From assembly GCA_034359265.1 (NCBI GenBank), contig CP136894.1, forward strand, positions 26,752,501 through 26,816,500: a DNA stretch of 64,000 bases. Direction: 5' to 3'. The translations under genes were made by a program, and so were the position numbers. Position 1 is the stretch's first letter. Each line of letters begins with the position of its first letter. Below are positions 1-10,409 of the stretch, piece by piece. The notes beneath the pieces are model-generated. The model was not told the DNA's origin. It was given only the letters and a program-made list of their open reading frames with translations, and ran no database searches. The stretch comes from Canna indica (lineage: Eukaryota > Streptophyta > Magnoliopsida > Zingiberales > Cannaceae).

Positions 1-179
1 AATTATGTAGTCCTCTGAGGAGCCCCTATACTTTAAAATTTTCAGGATTATTTTCTAATTTTTCAAGTTTTCGGGGTTCGGAATTCGACATTTTTGTTTT
101 CCTATGCTTCCATGTGATTAAAATTAAAAAATCATGAGATAATGGATAAATGGATAACAAGTTTACTTTAGGAGACCTA

Positions 180-470
180 AAGTTGAGTAGAGTTGACCTA
201 AGTCAACAAATTGACTTAGAAACTTCATTTTAGGTCCAAACTTCACAAACATGTTTATATTTACTCATATTAGGTGTCCATATGCTTAAATTTGAAAAAC
301 CATGAGTAAAGATTAAAATTTGATTCTTAGTAATTTCATGTTATCATACTTATTTTCGAATGAAATCATGCTAAGGTAAATTTTTGACCAAATGACACTA
401 TTTTCATTTCAAACTTGATAAACATGCTTTAAATGATTATATCTTGATATCTAGAAAGTTTGAATGAAAA
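180..470 (+). repeat. Degenerate ~170-bp tandem repeat in SIRE internal region
   Basis: Two diverged copies of a unit can be seen, each with a GACC..A block, a CATTTtagGTccaAACTT-like block and AAACATG. The AAACATG landmarks are about 174 bases apart (near 250 and 424). The same unit, with a spacing of about 167 bases, recurs at 63.7-63.9 kb in the other SIRE element, so it belongs to the family and not to this insertion alone. Confidence 0.6.
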
Positions 471-1009
471 ATAAAAACTTTTAAAAAATTCCAGTTATTT
501 ACAAAACTGCCACTAGAACTCAATGAATTTTTCTTGATTCTTGAATCTGCATCTTCCTTGAAAATTCTAGTTTATGACATAAAAATTTTAAAAATCTTGA
601 GTATGAATGTGATTTGATTTGGATTTTTGAAATTGGATTTCAAAACTTTAAAATATTGTTCTTTTCAAATGTTCATTTTACCAATGCTTTGATTTTTGGT
701 CCAATCTTCGAATGAGACTTCAAGTATGATATTTTGAAGTCACTTTTGGTATCGTTCTAATATTTTAGAGAGAAAAATCATTTTTAAAATGATTTTTGAC
801 TCCTTGATCGATACACAAAAATATCAATACTTAAGCCTATACATGATTTCTAGACTTTGAATGTATTTATCACCTAATGCTATCATGTATGATTTAGTCT
901 CATATTAGATACTTGATATTTCATCCCTTTAGTTGAGATTTTCATGTTTCATGGAAAATAGTTTTAGAGTCTCAACTCTGACTGTAGGTTGACTTTTCTT
1001 GCCCTTTTT

Positions 1010-1201
1010 GATTGATGTCAAAAGGAGGAGAAAAATATAGGAAAAGGGAAGAAAATATAGGAAAACCATGCATATAGATAGGGGGAGTTTTTTTCATAGA
1101 TATGCATGTTGATAGGGGGAGAACTCCCATGTTTGATATCCTTTATGCTTTAATATATATATTTTCTTAAGGATGTTTGTCATCATTAAAAAGGGAGAGA
1201 T
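1010..1201 (+). promoter_or_regulatory. Extended polypurine tract of the SIRE element
   Basis: Several purine runs (AAAAGGAGGAGAAAAATA, ATAGGGGGAG near 1078 and again near 1114, and AAAAAGGGAGAGATTG at the LTR border) precede the LTR. The last tract directly abuts the LTR start TGTTGG, the expected place for plus-strand primer formation during reverse transcription. Multiple tracts of this kind are known from SIRE/Maximus elements. Confidence 0.75.
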
Positions 1202-1741
1202 TGTTGGCTTAAGGTTTTTAACCTTGGTCTTAATCTCGATTTTGATGATAACAAACATGAAACTAATGATTTAATTGAGAAATACTTTCAGGTTCCATAT
1301 CGGTTAGCGCACGACGTCCTCGATCGGAAATATCGAAGGAATAGGGAAATCGGAAGGACGTTGGTCGACGCGCTTGAATTCTTCAAGAAGTTAGAGTTTA
1401 GGTTTATGATACACAAGAACCCTAAAACCAAACCCGGACCCCAATATATGAAAACTCGGAAACCGCCCTGAATTCACTAAGCCTAAGGAGCTCCTTGGAA
1501 GGCCATATGACCTAGATAGTTTCTTGACATAAAAAATAGCGGTAATTATTTCTTGGGTTAAATTAGATAACGATGTATTTTTAAGAATTTTTTGGAAGCC
1601 TTTAGCCTACCCATTCTTGACTCGAAAAATTAGAAAATTTTCGTTTTCAGAAAATTTGTAGTAGACCCCAAAAACTATATTTTGATTCTTAAGGATTTTG
1701 ATTTTTTAGATATTTTTATTGAATTCAAATGGGAGGTAATC

Positions 1742-1799
1742 CTTATATAACATTTATGTTTTAAAGTTATTAACTTAAAATTAATAAATGTTATATAAG
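1742..1799. repeat. AT-rich near-palindrome inside the SIRE LTR
   Basis: Arms of 16 bases are exact reverse complements: CTTATATAACATTTAT (1742-1757) and ATAAATGTTATATAAG (1784-1799). The 26-base centre is also nearly symmetric. The copy at 19393-19444 has the left arm, but the LTR homology stops within the right arm. Confidence 0.85.
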
Positions 1800-1854
1800 T
1801 AGACTTCGTGAAGACGGAACAAAAAATGAACAAACAAAACCAAACTGCCTAGTC

Positions 1855-2085
1855 CACTTTGATCGACCGAATGCTGCCAAAAACTGGCAGTAGGCAATTC
1901 GGTCGACCAATCGATCGACCGAAGTGTGCCAAAATTTGGCAGTGCGTGCGTCGATCGACCGATCGGTCGACCAGATTGCGGATCACTGAACTCACGACTC
2001 ATTCGGTCTACCCATCGGTCGACCGAACAGTGCGATTAAAGCAGCGGTCGATCGACCGATGATCGACCGGCAAGCGACCGAACGG
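1855..2085 (+). promoter_or_regulatory. CpG-rich GATC/TCGA palindrome cluster in SIRE U3
   Basis: At least five blocks built from TCGATCGACCGA and GGTCGACC occur here. Two blocks form a 52-base tandem repeat (GACCGAA at 1865 and 1917), each followed by a TGCCAAAA..TTGGCA-type palindrome. The cluster ends about 60 bases upstream of the TATA box. Diverged versions occupy the same place in the LTRs at 60.45-60.72 and 56.79-56.84 kb. A role as U3 enhancer or factor-binding site is inferred from position. Confidence 0.6.
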
Positions 2086-2144
2086 CGAAACAACTATTTT
2101 TTCGCCCATTGAGTCATCTATTTCATTCAATTTCCTCTTGGCTC

Positions 2145-2152
2145 TATAAATA
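2145..2152 (+). promoter_or_regulatory. TATA box of the SIRE LTR
   Basis: TATAAATA preceded by GGCTC, a plant-type TATA box inside the LTR; transcription would begin about 30 bases downstream. Confidence 0.6.
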
Positions 2153-2920
2153 CCAAAACCTAAGCCTTCCTAAGACAACTTTTGATCACTCCAAAACTTC
2201 ATTGAGCCATCCTTGATCAATTCCAAAGCTTTCATTGAGCCAATTCTTAGAGAAACCCTAGCTTTGATATCTCATCCCTTTGATTGAGTCTTACCTTCAT
2301 TGTTTCATCATCAAAGGCATCAAGAGGAAGCCAGGAATCTTGTTGTGGAGCTAAGTACTTCATTGGTTGATTTATTGCTCCATCTATTGGTGTATTTTAT
2401 TGTTTATTTCATTGTAACTGAACTTGTGTAAACCTAGGTTGCTAGGTTTGATTGAGTTGGTGGTTGCCTTGGTGTTAAGGCTTAAACCCACCATTGTAAA
2501 TGTAGTTTACTAGGATTTGTTGAGTTATCCCTTAGGTTGAGGTGGAAGAGTGCTTTCGATAAGAAGGCGAAGACTTTCGGGTGCGGAAGTGTCTTAGGTT
2601 AAGAGCGAGACTCTTCGGGTCAAAGTCCTCGTTGTAAGGGAAATAACATTAATCTAGTAAATCTAAGTTTGGAAATCCTAAGCGGAGTGCTTAGGTAGTG
2701 GAGTAGGCATTGGGGCCGAACCACTATAAATCACCATGTTTGCATTGCTTCTTCTTGTGTTTGCTTAATTAGCATATTCACTTTGCTTCCGCTTGTTATT
2801 GAATTTATTAAATTACCTAAGTAACTAAGTAAACGATTAAAATCGAAATTAGGCAAATCTATTAGTAAGCATACTATTCACCCCCCCCCCTCTAGTGTGG
2901 CCATTTCACCCAACACCCCT

Positions 2921-3280
2921 AAGTTCTAAAGCAACCCTGTCGGCTTCAAATGCTCAGCCTTCACCTGCTGACACACTAGGCACTTAGACACTAACTCAGT
3001 CACCTCTCTTTTTATGCCTTTTCCACCAATAATTCTGTCTGAGATCTCGATACATCTTTGTGGCGCCCGGATGCAAAGTGTTGGTAGATCGATGAGTCCT
3101 CTTCAGCACCTGCCTACGAACCTCAACCATATCAGGTACCACAATCCAGTTATTAAACCTCAAAACGCCCTCCGAGTCCACTGAACCCATTATCTGCATT
3201 TCCTCTCCTAGCCAGTTCCTTAGTGAGTGCACAAAAGGCATCCTCCTCATGCGTTGCCCGCAGCATGTCAACCAATGTGT
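2921..3280 (-). pseudogene. Gypsy integrase, H2C2 zinc-binding fragment
   Basis: The minus strand encodes an H2C2 zinc-binding domain: histidines in THRSTNTLHPG, then KMYRDLRQNYWW, then KCLVCQQVKAEH with the CX2C pair. This domain precedes the catalytic core of Ty3-gypsy integrases and binds the cDNA ends. An in-frame stop separates the histidine and cysteine halves and another follows the domain. A frameshift between about 3180 and 3250 puts this segment out of phase with RNase H upstream. The catalytic core (DDE) is missing because the SIRE LTR interrupts the element here. Confidence 0.8.
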
Positions 3281-3289
3281 ACTGCACTC

Positions 3290-4770
3290 TCAAGTGGGCC
3301 ACCAGCACACCAGAATTTGATACTGACAAGACTGCTCTGCCATCCAAACATAGGGCCAAATCCTGAGCCAACAGTCTCCTCTTGACTGCCAATTGCGCTA
3401 GACTACCCATGGATTTCTTGCTTAGAGCATCAGCTACCACATTAGCCTTCCCTTGATGGTACATGATCATACAGACATAGTCCTTCAACAGCTCAAGCCA
3501 TCTTCTCTGCCTCAGGTTCAGCTCCTTCTGGGTGAGCAAATACTTGAGGCTCTTATTATCAGTGTATATCTCACAAGCCTCGCCATAAAGGTAGTGACGC
3601 CACAGCTTCAATGCGAACACCACCGATGTCAGCTCAAGAACATGGGTTGGGTAATTCTTCTCATGAACCTTCAACTGCCTGAAGGCATAGGCTATCACTC
3701 TGTCATTCTGCATCAGCACACAACCCAAGCTGACTCGGGAGGCATCACAATAAACAACGAAACCTCCTGAACCCGAGGGTACTGCTAGAACTGGCGCCGA
3801 CGTCAAGCGGTCCTTGAGCTTTAGAAAGCTCTCCTTGCACTTATTGTCCCATTCGAACTTGACCTTCTTCTGGGTCAGGCGGGTCAATGGCGCTGTAATC
3901 CTGGAGAAATTCTCCACAAACTTCCTATAGTAACCTACCAACCACAGAAAATTGCGAATCTCTGAGACGTTAGTCGGCCTCTTCCAATTATGAACTGCTT
4001 CAATCTTTGTAAGGTCCAATTTTATTTCTTCCTTGGACACCATATGGCCAAGAAACCCCACACTCTCCAGCCAGAACTCGCACTTGGAGAATTTGGCATA
4101 CAATCTGTGCTCCCTGAGAGTTTTTAGAACTACCCTCAAGTGCTCAGCAAGCTCCTCCTTGCTCCTGAAATAAATCAAAATGTCATCAATGAACACAATC
4201 ACAAACTTATCCAGGTATTCCTTGAACACTTGGTTCATCCGGTCCATAAATGCTGCAGATGCATTAGTCAGCTCGAAGGACATCACCAGGAACTCAAAGT
4301 GCCTATACCTCGACCTGAAAGCTATCTTAGGGACGTCACTATCCCGAATCCTCTACTAATGATATCCTGACCGCAGGTCAATCTTAGAAAACCACTGAGC
4401 TCCCTGAAGTTATCAAATAAGTCATCAATCCTGGGCAACGGGTATGGATTCTTCACTATTACCTTGTTAAGCTGTCAGTAATCAATGCACACCTGCATGG
4501 ACCCATCCTTCTTTTTTACAAAGCGTACTAGAGCACCCCAAGGCGAAACACTGGGGCAAATGAAATCCAGATCAAGCAGCTCCTGCAACAGGGACTTCAA
4601 CTCCCTCAATTCAGCTGGTGTCATCCGATACTGAGGAATGGAGATCGGCTTCACCCCTACCTGTAATCCGATACAGAATTCGATCTCTTTCTCTGGAGGT
4701 AACCCTGGCAACTCCTCTGGAAACACATTAGAGAACCCGCATACAACGGGCATCCCCTCGATGTCTCTGA
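3290..4770 (-). pseudogene. Gypsy reverse transcriptase - RNase H
   Basis: RT begins near 4753 with [15 protein letters not shown] followed at once by a TGA where gypsy RTs usually have an arginine, as expected for decay of a methylated CGA codon. After a broken stretch, an uninterrupted minus-strand frame from 4286 carries the catalytic FIDDILIY box, then FLGHMVS and GYYRKFV. RNase H follows, with its acidic residues visible in [23 protein letters not shown] and IYTDNKSL, and the linker ending ADALSKKS. These make cDNA and remove template RNA in the virus-like particle. The gene cannot make a functional polyprotein: stops and a frameshift lie on both sides of the longest frame. Confidence 0.9.
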
Positions 4771-4899
4771 CCGCACCTCTGCCTTCCTATGGCACCAACA
4801 CAAATGCCAAAAAGGACTGACATCCGCCAATGAGTAACTTTCGAGCCTCAAGAGCTAAAATCGCTATCAATGGCTCACCCCTTCCCTCACCCTAGAAAT

Positions 4900-5296
4900 T
4901 AAACTGGGGCAACTCGGGCTTACTGAAGGTCACAGTTTGAACCCTGCAATCCACTCAGGCGAAATGGTCCACCAACCAGTCCATGCCCAATATCACTAGA
5001 AGCTCTAACATCGGCAGGAGTGTCAAATTGGCCATCAGCACATGCCCACAAATGACAACCTCGCAGCCTCGAAAGACTATCTCTGCCATCACAGAAACAC
5101 CCATAGGTGTAGACACCATAAGGGGCAAATCAAGCACAAAAGATACCCATGACAACTTAGCAGCAAACAAAGCAGATACAAAGGAGTGCGTAGCACCCAG
5201 ATCAAACAAGACATTTGCAATGGCAGACCCAACGATAATATTACCTGACACCACAGTCTTGGAAGCCTCAACGGCCTCTTGGTTCATTGCAAACAC
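4900..5296 (-). pseudogene. Gypsy aspartic protease with altered active site
   Basis: The frame from 5296 has the retropepsin layout of plant gypsy elements: an active-site loop reading LFDLGATHSFVS, a central region with two glycine-rich turns, and ILGMDWLVDHFA near the end. The usual catalytic triplet is D-[ST]-G; here it is D-L-G, which would inactivate the enzyme. Protease would cut Gag-Pol into mature proteins. It lies between gag and RT as expected, with a stop near 4955. Confidence 0.8.
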
Positions 5297-5339
5297 CTGT
5301 GCAGCGGGCCTCTCTGAACCACCAGCTCATTGGCCTCCT

Positions 5340-6628
5340 CCCTGAGTCTAACCCCTCTGAGCTACGTAACCCACTGACATTGGTGCATTTCATCTATTCT
5401 GATCAGACTGCTGACTGCCCTTGCTAGTGCAATCCTTTTTATAATGCACAGTCTGTCCACAACTGAAACATCCCTATGATCGTCCCCAGCAAGCCTCTCA
5501 GTGCCTCCTGTGACATCGATTACACTACTGTGGCCCAAACCTCCGCTGCGGACCTCCAGATGACGCTCCTTGTTCTGAACTCCTAGAACTGGTATGTCCT
5601 CCACCCTACGGCGGGTCCGCTGCCCTGGGGGTACCCTCAGAATGAGCTGGTTGACCCCCTGAATGCTGGGATCAAAACTTCTTCTTCTGAGGTCCATCAA
5701 GCCTATCTATCGGTACCAGTGCCTTCTTCGAAAGCGCCTCATCAATGACTCAGGCAAATAAAGTGTCCTCCGTGTAATGAGTCAATCTGGCAATCTCCGG
5801 CCTCAGTCCCTCAACAAACCTCTTAACCCTGGCGGTCTCTGTGGGTATCAAAGTGGGATGGTACTTCGAGAGTCGTGTGAACTCCATATCTTAATTTCAC
5901 ACTGACATGCTACCCGTCTGACGCAGTAGCTCGAACTCCTTCGCCCACCTATCTCAAACGCTCATCGGTAGGTACTTCTCCTCCATAGCAGCTCTAAACT
6001 CCTCCCAAGTAGGGGGCGGTGCATCTGCTGCTCGGCGGTCCCTCCAAGTATGGAGTCAATCCTTAGCTGGTCATCTCAACTGTAACCCGATCAATCGAGC
6101 AATCATCTCAGAAGAGCAACCAAGCTCCCTACACAGCTCATAGCAATCTGCCAGGAAACTGGTCACCTCCACCCGTTGATCTGTCCTTGTATATTCCGGT
6201 GGCTTGAATGCAACAATATCTGCATAAAAAGGTGCTCTGGGGGCTCTAACCACTGGTGCCACCGGCTGAACCACCTCTGGTACTGTGGGTGCTGCTGGTA
6301 GTGGTGGTGGTTGCTGCCTCATCTCCTACTCTCCGTGGAGTGCCTCTGTCAGCTCAGCCACTCGGGTCTCCAGCTGCACAACCATGGGATCCTGTCCCAC
6401 CTCCTCCCGGGCCTGCGGCGGTCTCCCACGACCCCGGCCTCGACGCTCAGTGGAGTTGCTATCACTACCGCTCCTTGCGGCATCAAAGGCCTCCATCGAT
6501 CTGGAAACACCATAGAAGAAACAATTCATGATTAAGCAATTGAATTCACCCAACATTTTGCAAACTAAACCACAAGACACGTTGAGGTGCAGACTTAGTC
6601 CATTGATCACATAGCATACCCCTACCAT
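5340..6628 (-). pseudogene. Gypsy gag (capsid and zinc knuckle), frameshifted
   Basis: Minus-strand frames from 6628 to 6071 give a proline-rich leader and the start of a retrotransposon gag domain (FKPPEYTRTDQRVEVTSFL). Further fragments continue to 5362. A CCHC knuckle, CFSCGQTVHYKKDC (CX2CX4HX4C), is encoded at about 5424-5465 and marks nucleocapsid. Gag packages the element RNA. The gene is split over at least three frames with stops, so it is dead. It begins about 65 bases inside the primer site, as expected. Confidence 0.75.
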
Positions 6629-6693
6629 ATACTAACACACTAGCAATGTCCTATACGGTGACAACTCTAGGTCGTAGTTAGACCGAACCATAT

Positions 6694-6705
6694 GCTCTAA
6701 TACCA
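6694..6705 (-). other. Primer-binding site of the gypsy element
   Basis: On the minus strand TGGTATTAGAGC lies three bases after the LTR end. It matches 11 of 12 bases of TGGTATCAGAGC, the usual site complementary to the 3' end of initiator tRNA-Met, and fixes orientation and LTR border. Confidence 0.85.
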
Positions 6706-7329
6706 CATTGTCACGCCCCAAATACAGGGTCACGTGACCGGCCAGGGTATACGTGTCTATACCCCACAGCCTAAACCATGCACATGCCAACTCAACAAAT
6801 AAATATAGCGAAAATGAATAACAAGTTTTATTTCAAATGAAAGCGAACCAAAACCGAGTTTATGTCAAGTAGCTCAAAGGAAACGAAAAGTGCGGAATAA
6901 CATTTTAAGTTCAGATACAATAAAGCATGAAATAAATGACATAAATGCCCTCAGGGTTACAACTCCAAATCAAACTGATACAAGTGCATGACTACTACCA
7001 AAAGACTCGACTACGACCCTAACTAGGACTATTATGAGATCATGCAGCCTCTCTGCCCTCCAGCGGTGCCAAGTGCATCCAACCCACCTCATTGGTCAGG
7101 CCCTGCAAAATAGAAATCAAACGGCAACGGGTGAGCTCAAGGAACTCAACGAGTGATTTTACCAACCCTCACAAATAAAAATCACAGAGATAACAAGAAT
7201 GAAATCTATCTCTATAGAAAGCAAGGTCACGAAGGTGTGTCTAGCTAACAGGCCAACAGGCCACCCATGCTCCAAGGCATCTAACTGTCCAAAGTGGAGT
7301 ACATCGAGTCGAAGCCTACCATGCCCGAA

Positions 7330-7535
7330 GGCAACAACATATACTAGGATAATCGGGAAACACCCCCCGAACTTGCTCCACGAGACGTGATATCACAATA
7401 GTAATCGAGCAAGCCCTTCAAACTTACTCTTTTAAGACATCACAGGAATAATCGGAAAAGGCCCTCCGAACTTATTCCTCTAAAAATCACCTCGGGGATA
7501 ATCGGGAAGGCCCTCCGAACTTGTTCTACAGGTTG
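7330..7535. repeat. Tandem ATAATCGGGA...CCGAACTTGTTC units in LTR
   Basis: Four diverged copies of a unit of about 55-60 bases, each carrying ATAATCGGGAA and CTCCGAACTTATTC-like blocks. The homologous block in the solo LTR (about 21960-22320) has seven or more copies, so copy number varies between LTRs of the family. Confidence 0.7.
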
Positions 7536-8905
7536 GGAATTTAACGTCCAACCTCTCGGGCGTAGCCTGCAATCCAACTCCTAATTGAGCCGCTCTGCCA
7601 TTCACAAGAATATGACTCATCATGACCTAAGTCAAAACTCTCCTACGGTGTCCTAGGGGTGTACTCATTAGAAAGCGTCTCAACATTCCAGACCCGACCC
7701 CTATCTCTTAGACCTGTAATGTCATGAACCTGTATGGTTTTATTTCATGCATGATTTATAAGTTGGTTCATAATAGATTATGCTCACCCTTAACCCAATT
7801 TTAATTATGTAATTAAAATTTAGATCACCATGATTAGGTTTTTATTTTAGGTCACTGTTCTGCCCAGAACTGATGTGTCTAATCCGAATCTAGTCTCCAA
7901 AGTGTCCTATGTTTACAAACTATATTTTCTGATCGAAACGATAGGTCACGCGACTATATTCACAGAAATACACACACCACAGCAAATAAACTAAAATCAG
8001 CACAGATTCATCATCTCAGCATACAATTCCAGCAACATACAATTTTCAGCATACTATGAAATTAAATCCAAAAATTAGCAAAAAATAATCCTTTAATTAG
8101 CATTAGGATAGAATACTAATCTCAAGATTTAATTCACAGAAATCATTCTTTTAATCAAGAAGCAAGCATTAAGATCAAGAACCCCCTTCTCTAAGAGTCC
8201 CTGAGGCATCAATATGAAGATCCTAATCCTACCACATGATTTCTACCCAAAAATCACAGATTTAATCCTAAGCATGCAATCCATAAATCAAGAAACCAAA
8301 TTGGGAGAATAGATCAAGATTTGCATATCAAGAAAACTCATTCGGGCTTTTCATCGAACACCTTGATCGAGGGCGTCCCCGGTTTCCCCCTTGGCCGAGC
8401 ACCCCTAGGTTTACCCTAGGGCTGCCAAGCCCCATAGGGGAGAGATTCGGGTCTCCCCAAGCACAAATTCCAAGAAACACGATAAGAACACGAAGAATAA
8501 ATCAAGAACAAAGCATAAATACCAAGCCGCCAAGAACGGCTTTAAGAATTCGATTAAAATCCCGAAGAGAGAGGATAAACCACTCACCTAATTTAGAACG
8601 ATGATTGGAGAAGAAAATCCAATCGACGGCCTCTGATTTCGGCTCCGAAATCCGGCGTCTCAACCTCAAGGAAAAAGGGGCAGGCGATGGCTCCTCCCAA
8701 GCCGCCGACTTGAGGAGGAAGGGAGAGAAAAGGAGAGGGGTTGGCTTCGGCTAGCTCCTCTTAGCTCGGCTCAAAGGGGAGGAAGAAGAAGGGAATTGAA
8801 GCTTAGGCGACTTGGCTTGGCTCTAGGTGGCAGCGGCTCCAAGGGGAAAGGGAAGGGGGCCAACGGCTGGCTCCAAAATAGGAACCACAAGTCAAGGGGA
8901 GGGGG

Positions 8906-8912
8906 TTTTATA
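8906..8912 (-). promoter_or_regulatory. TATA box of the gypsy LTR
   Basis: Minus strand reads GGGAGTATAAAACCCCCTCC. The equivalent position in the solo LTR (34086-34080) reads GGGATTATAAAATCCCCCC, so the TATA box is conserved between the two LTRs. Confidence 0.65.
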
Positions 8913-9323
8913 CTCCCTCCTCAACCCTAACCTCTCTAAAATCTTAATCCAACCCGCATCCACCTTGAGCCAAAATCAAACCTGCTAACCCGATAGACTT
9001 AATTAATTTAATTAGACTTTATTCTAATACAAAAATAAATCATAAGCAATTAATTAAATACACTCACATGAACATAATTAACAATTATGCACACACAACA
9101 TCAAATTAAATAATTTTAACTACTCAAGCCAAAATTTATAAATTTTATATCCTACTTACCCGAGCTCACAAGCTCGCACCGGAACATGAGTCGACTCGGC
9201 TCGACCACAAACTAGTTTGCTAGCTAGATTGGCAACAAGCTTGAAAATTTGTAACAAGCTAGATTGGCAACAAGCTTGAAAACATAAGAGGAAATAATAA
9301 AATTAAATATCTAGGATATTACA

Positions 9324-10407
9324 ATTTTACATCAAAATATTTCATAATTTTTAATTTTAATTTTAATTTATAAACTATGTGCAAAAGTCTTTAATGCATT
9401 AGAAAGTTTGAAAATATATTTTTTATACTCTAATATCTCATTTTTATCATAAAAAATATTTTATAAATTTAAATTATTTTTTTATATTTTATATTTAGTT
9501 TTTGACCAAAGTCTCTAATCAATTAGATATTTTGGCCCATGAGTAAAACGGGTATCCAATCCACTAGGTTTCGATTTTGGGAATTTTGATTCCTAAAATT
9601 CGAATCTGGGAATTTTCCACTCCCGAAATCCGATTTTGGGAAATTGCTGAAAAAAAATATTTGATAGAAATTAATTGAGTATGTGTCTATATTTAAAGAA
9701 AGTATATTTGGACTCAAATATAGTATAATTTGGTAGAAACTTGGTATATATCCATGTTTAGATTAAATATTTGGATTAAAAGAGAGTATATTTAGACTCA
9801 AAGAGAGTATATTTTGATAGAAATTGAGTATATATATATATTTAGAAAGAGTATATTTGGATTAAAATATATTATATTCAAATGAGATATATATCTCTAT
9901 TTATCGAGAGTATATTTGGATCAAAAATTGATCTTTAATCAAATAAAATATTATGATCATGTATACTTTCTATGCAGTCAGGTATACTCACTATATTAGC
10001 AGGTATACTCGATATGGGAGGCAGTGTGGCTGCGTCGTCGACGACGTCGGGGCCTCCATATCGCAACATGTTAGTTAATTAATCTATTTGTGATATAATT
10101 GTAATAAAACATATTAATTAGATTTATAATCGTTATGTTAATTAAAATAAATATTTTATTATAACAATATATAATATTGTCTAGTATGTTTTATATGATG
10201 AAATGAAAAAGAAATAGTACAAAGGGTATTTTTGTCAAATTGTCTTATCATGTGTTGTGATAATACAAAGCAAACGCAAGATAGTACTAAATTTGATGTT
10301 CAGTACCGTGCGAAACGAACACGAGACTGTTTGTTATGTTGTCTTGTACAATCTTATACAGTACTGATTAGTTTGTTACGTACTAAACTGTTTGCGAAAC
10401 GAACGGA
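9324..10407. other. AT-rich intergenic segment with degenerate repeats
   Basis: No gene is recognised. Bases 9540-9650 repeat a GGGAATTTTGATTC-like word, and 9680-9930 hold at least six copies of GAGTATATTTGGAnT at irregular spacing. A small CpG palindrome CGTCGTCGACGACG lies at 10033-10046. The right end (10385-10407, TGCGAAACGAACGGACCC) resembles the end of a hAT-type MITE, but no matching left end was found. Confidence 0.5.
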
Positions 10408-10409
10408 CC

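Larger units (their letters stand above)
1..2915 (+). mobile_element. SIRE/Maximus-type Ty1-copia element, 3' part (internal end plus 3' LTR)
   Basis: The window opens inside an LTR retrotransposon on the plus strand. Bases 1-1201 are noncoding internal sequence, ending in a series of AGGGGGAG-like purine tracts; this extended polypurine region next to an LTR starting TGTTGGCTTAAGG is characteristic of SIRE/Maximus copia elements. The LTR runs 1202-2915. The five bases after it (CCCCT, 2916-2920) are presumably the target duplication, but the other copy lies off the left edge. The insertion sits inside the integrase of the gypsy element that follows. No pol coding sequence is visible in the internal part. 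The family appears again at 18.8, 56.1 and 60.1 kb. Confidence 0.85.
1202..2915 (+). repeat. 3' LTR of the SIRE element (1714 bp)
   Basis: Starts TGTTGGCTTAAGG and ends CACCCAACA, so the ends are TG..CA with a short inverted repeat (TGTTGG / CCAACA). The same end sequences bound the LTR at 60105-61502. Contents in order: an AT-rich near-palindrome (1742-1799), a cluster of CpG-rich GATC/TCGA palindromes (1855-2085), a TATA box (2145-2152), then a transcribed-looking region, with a C10 run near 2881 just before the end. Confidence 0.85.
2916..9323 (-). mobile_element. Tekay-like Ty3-gypsy retrotransposon, truncated on the left by the SIRE insertion
   Basis: On the minus strand the order is 5' LTR (9323-6709), tRNA-Met primer site (6705-6694), gag with one CCHC knuckle, aspartic protease, RT, RNase H, then the zinc-binding start of integrase. 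The order protease-RT-RNaseH-integrase is that of Ty3-gypsy. The RT and RNase H wording resembles plant Tekay/Del chromoviruses. The reading frame is broken repeatedly by frameshifts and by C-to-T type stops. The rest of integrase and the 3' LTR lie beyond the SIRE insertion, off the window. A solo LTR of the same family is at 21279-34392. Confidence 0.85.
6709..9323 (-). repeat. 5' LTR of the gypsy element (2615 bp)
   Basis: In plus orientation it starts TGTCACGCCCCAA and ends GGATATTACA. The same ends bound the solo LTR at 21279-34392, which also shares the run of short GGATAATCGGGA / CCGAACTTATTCC repeats (here about 7330-7530). On the minus strand the order is U3 (9323 to about 8915), TATA box at 8912-8906, then a long GC-rich transcribed region. 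Confidence 0.9.

Noticed and set aside
3453..4370. Plus-strand frames within the RT region
   Set aside because: Antisense of RT and RNase H, whose motifs are unmistakable on the minus strand.
6256..6535. Plus-strand frames of 74-91 codons
   Set aside because: Antisense shadows of the gypsy gag on the minus strand.
10385..10407. hAT-type MITE end TGCGAAACGAACGGACCC
   Set aside because: Only one end is visible and no 8-bp duplication could be found.
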